NCBI GenBank assembly: GCA_016866815.1
Contig: VGKZ01000062.1
Coordinates: forward strand, 1 to 6,321
Direction: 5' to 3'
Source of the DNA: Candidatus Peregrinibacteria bacterium
GTDB taxonomy: Bacteria > Patescibacteriota > Gracilibacteria > Peribacterales > Peribacteraceae
Length of the DNA stretch: 6,321 bases
Shown: piece by piece, positions 6,159 through 6,321 of the stretch
Layout of the letters: every line of letters begins with the position of its first letter
Position numbering within the stretch: position 1 is the first letter of the stretch
The notes under the pieces: model-generated
The model's input: the letters and a program-made list of their open reading frames with translations, nothing else
What the model was told of the DNA's origin: nothing
Database searches by the model: none
Translations under genes and position numbers: made by a program

Positions 6159-6213
6159 GGTCTGCGAGGTGTGCGAGGCCTGCCTGCCGGCAGGCAGGTC
6201 TGCGAGGTGTGCG
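6158..6213. repeat. 18-bp direct repeats around the palindrome
   Basis: AGGTCTGCGAGGTGTGCG is present without mismatch at 6158-6175 and 6196-6213. Each copy contains TGCGAGG, which recurs with a period of about 9. The second copy shares its first three bases with the end of the palindrome and its last two with the flanking 8-bp repeat. Confidence 0.85.
6179..6198. repeat. Perfect 20-bp palindrome CCTGCCTGCCGGCAGGCAGG
   Basis: The two 10-bp halves are exact reverse complements with no loop; with one G-T pair the stem can extend to 6176-6201. As RNA it could form a strong GC-rich hairpin and so might also act as a 3' barrier or weak terminator for pepP, but no T-run follows. It has no stop codon in any frame and reads as LPAGRQA on either strand. 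Confidence 0.9.
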
Positions 6214-6233
6214 GAGGATATGAGAACCTGTAG

Positions 6234-6321
6234 GAGTGCGAGTGTGGAAAGGTGGCAAGCCAAAGTGGCAACGGCAAGCGGTTTTCTCATGACAAGTCTG
6301 CTGTACCGACAGGACTGCCAA
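6234..6321. other. Right-end region without a supported gene
   Basis: After the in-frame TAG at 6231-6233 there are 88 bases holding three GGCAA repeats and an ATG at 6289 with only 11 codons before the edge. A minus-strand reading from 6290 has a signal-peptide-like start but runs through the palindrome and antisense to pepP, so it is not called. Confidence 0.4.

Larger units (their letters stand above)
6146..6219. mobile_element. 58-bp palindromic insertion flanked by 8-bp direct repeats in the 3' end of pepP
   Basis: CGGAGGAT occurs at 6146-6153 and 6212-6219, exactly 66 bp (22 codons) apart and in the same reading frame. Between them lie 58 bp (6154-6211) with a perfect 20-bp palindrome and repeated TGCGAGG units. 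Reading pepP with the 66 bp removed gives VVGGYENL followed by TAG at 6231-6233, a normal-looking family C-terminus. The layout fits a small non-autonomous (MITE- or REP-like) element with a target duplication, though repeat expansion is an alternative. No transposase is present. Confidence 0.6.

Noticed and set aside
6156..6233. TGA read as glycine (code 25), which would extend pepP to TAG 6231 and the permease by a few codons to TAA
   Set aside because: No in-frame TGA occurs inside any of the five genes over about 1,950 codons, whereas code-25 genomes use TGA freely for glycine.
6060..6290. Minus-strand 76-codon frame starting MRKPLAVATLACHL, with a signal-peptide-like start
   Set aside because: It runs through the palindromic repeat (LPAGRQA) and then antisense into the conserved end of pepP; no ribosome site or domain supports it.
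6289..6321. Possible start of a plus-strand gene (MTSLLYRQDCQ)
   Set aside because: Only 11 codons are visible, with no Shine-Dalgarno or promoter, so nothing can be supported.

Overview
The window looks like ordinary chromosome from a bacterium of the Patescibacteria / candidate phyla radiation, possibly the Peregrinibacteria/Peribacteria side. That placement is inference. It rests on a small T4SS-pilin-like membrane protein followed by a large PKD-domain anchor protein, on weak or absent Shine-Dalgarno sites, and on the palindrome CCTGCCTGCCGGCAGGCAGG (seen as 'LPAGRQA' peptides in many such genomes). About 1,950 codons of real genes contain no in-frame TGA, so TGA reads as stop.

Left part (1-2342): two genes diverge from a 26-bp gap. 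Leftward is the N-terminal two thirds of a PotD-type polyamine-binding protein, cut by the window edge. Rightward is a 543-residue two-domain ABC permease. Together they look like the binding and membrane parts of an importer. No ATPase is visible.

Middle (2343-2563): a tRNA-His(GUG) gene lies on the minus strand, convergent with the permease. A 14-bp copy of its D-arm overlaps the permease stop codon.

Centre right (2564-5111, minus strand): a two-gene operon. The first gene encodes a signal-peptide-bearing, two-helix T4SS-pilin-like protein. Ten bases later comes a 705-residue protein with an extracytoplasmic PKD domain, a Ca-loop-like motif, an acidic stalk, one membrane helix and a long Pro/Ala-rich tail. 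Their function is unknown; a cell-surface or envelope-spanning role is inferred.

Right part (5157-6321): a divergently transcribed M24B Xaa-Pro aminopeptidase with all five metal ligands. Its -10 box overlaps that of the pilin operon. The extreme C-terminus appears to have been cut short by a 58-bp palindromic insertion flanked by 8-bp direct repeats. Removing one repeat plus the insert (66 bp, in frame) restores a family-like ending, GGYENL. This is the strongest unexpected signal in the window.

No CRISPR array, transposase, toxin-antitoxin pair or defence gene is visible.
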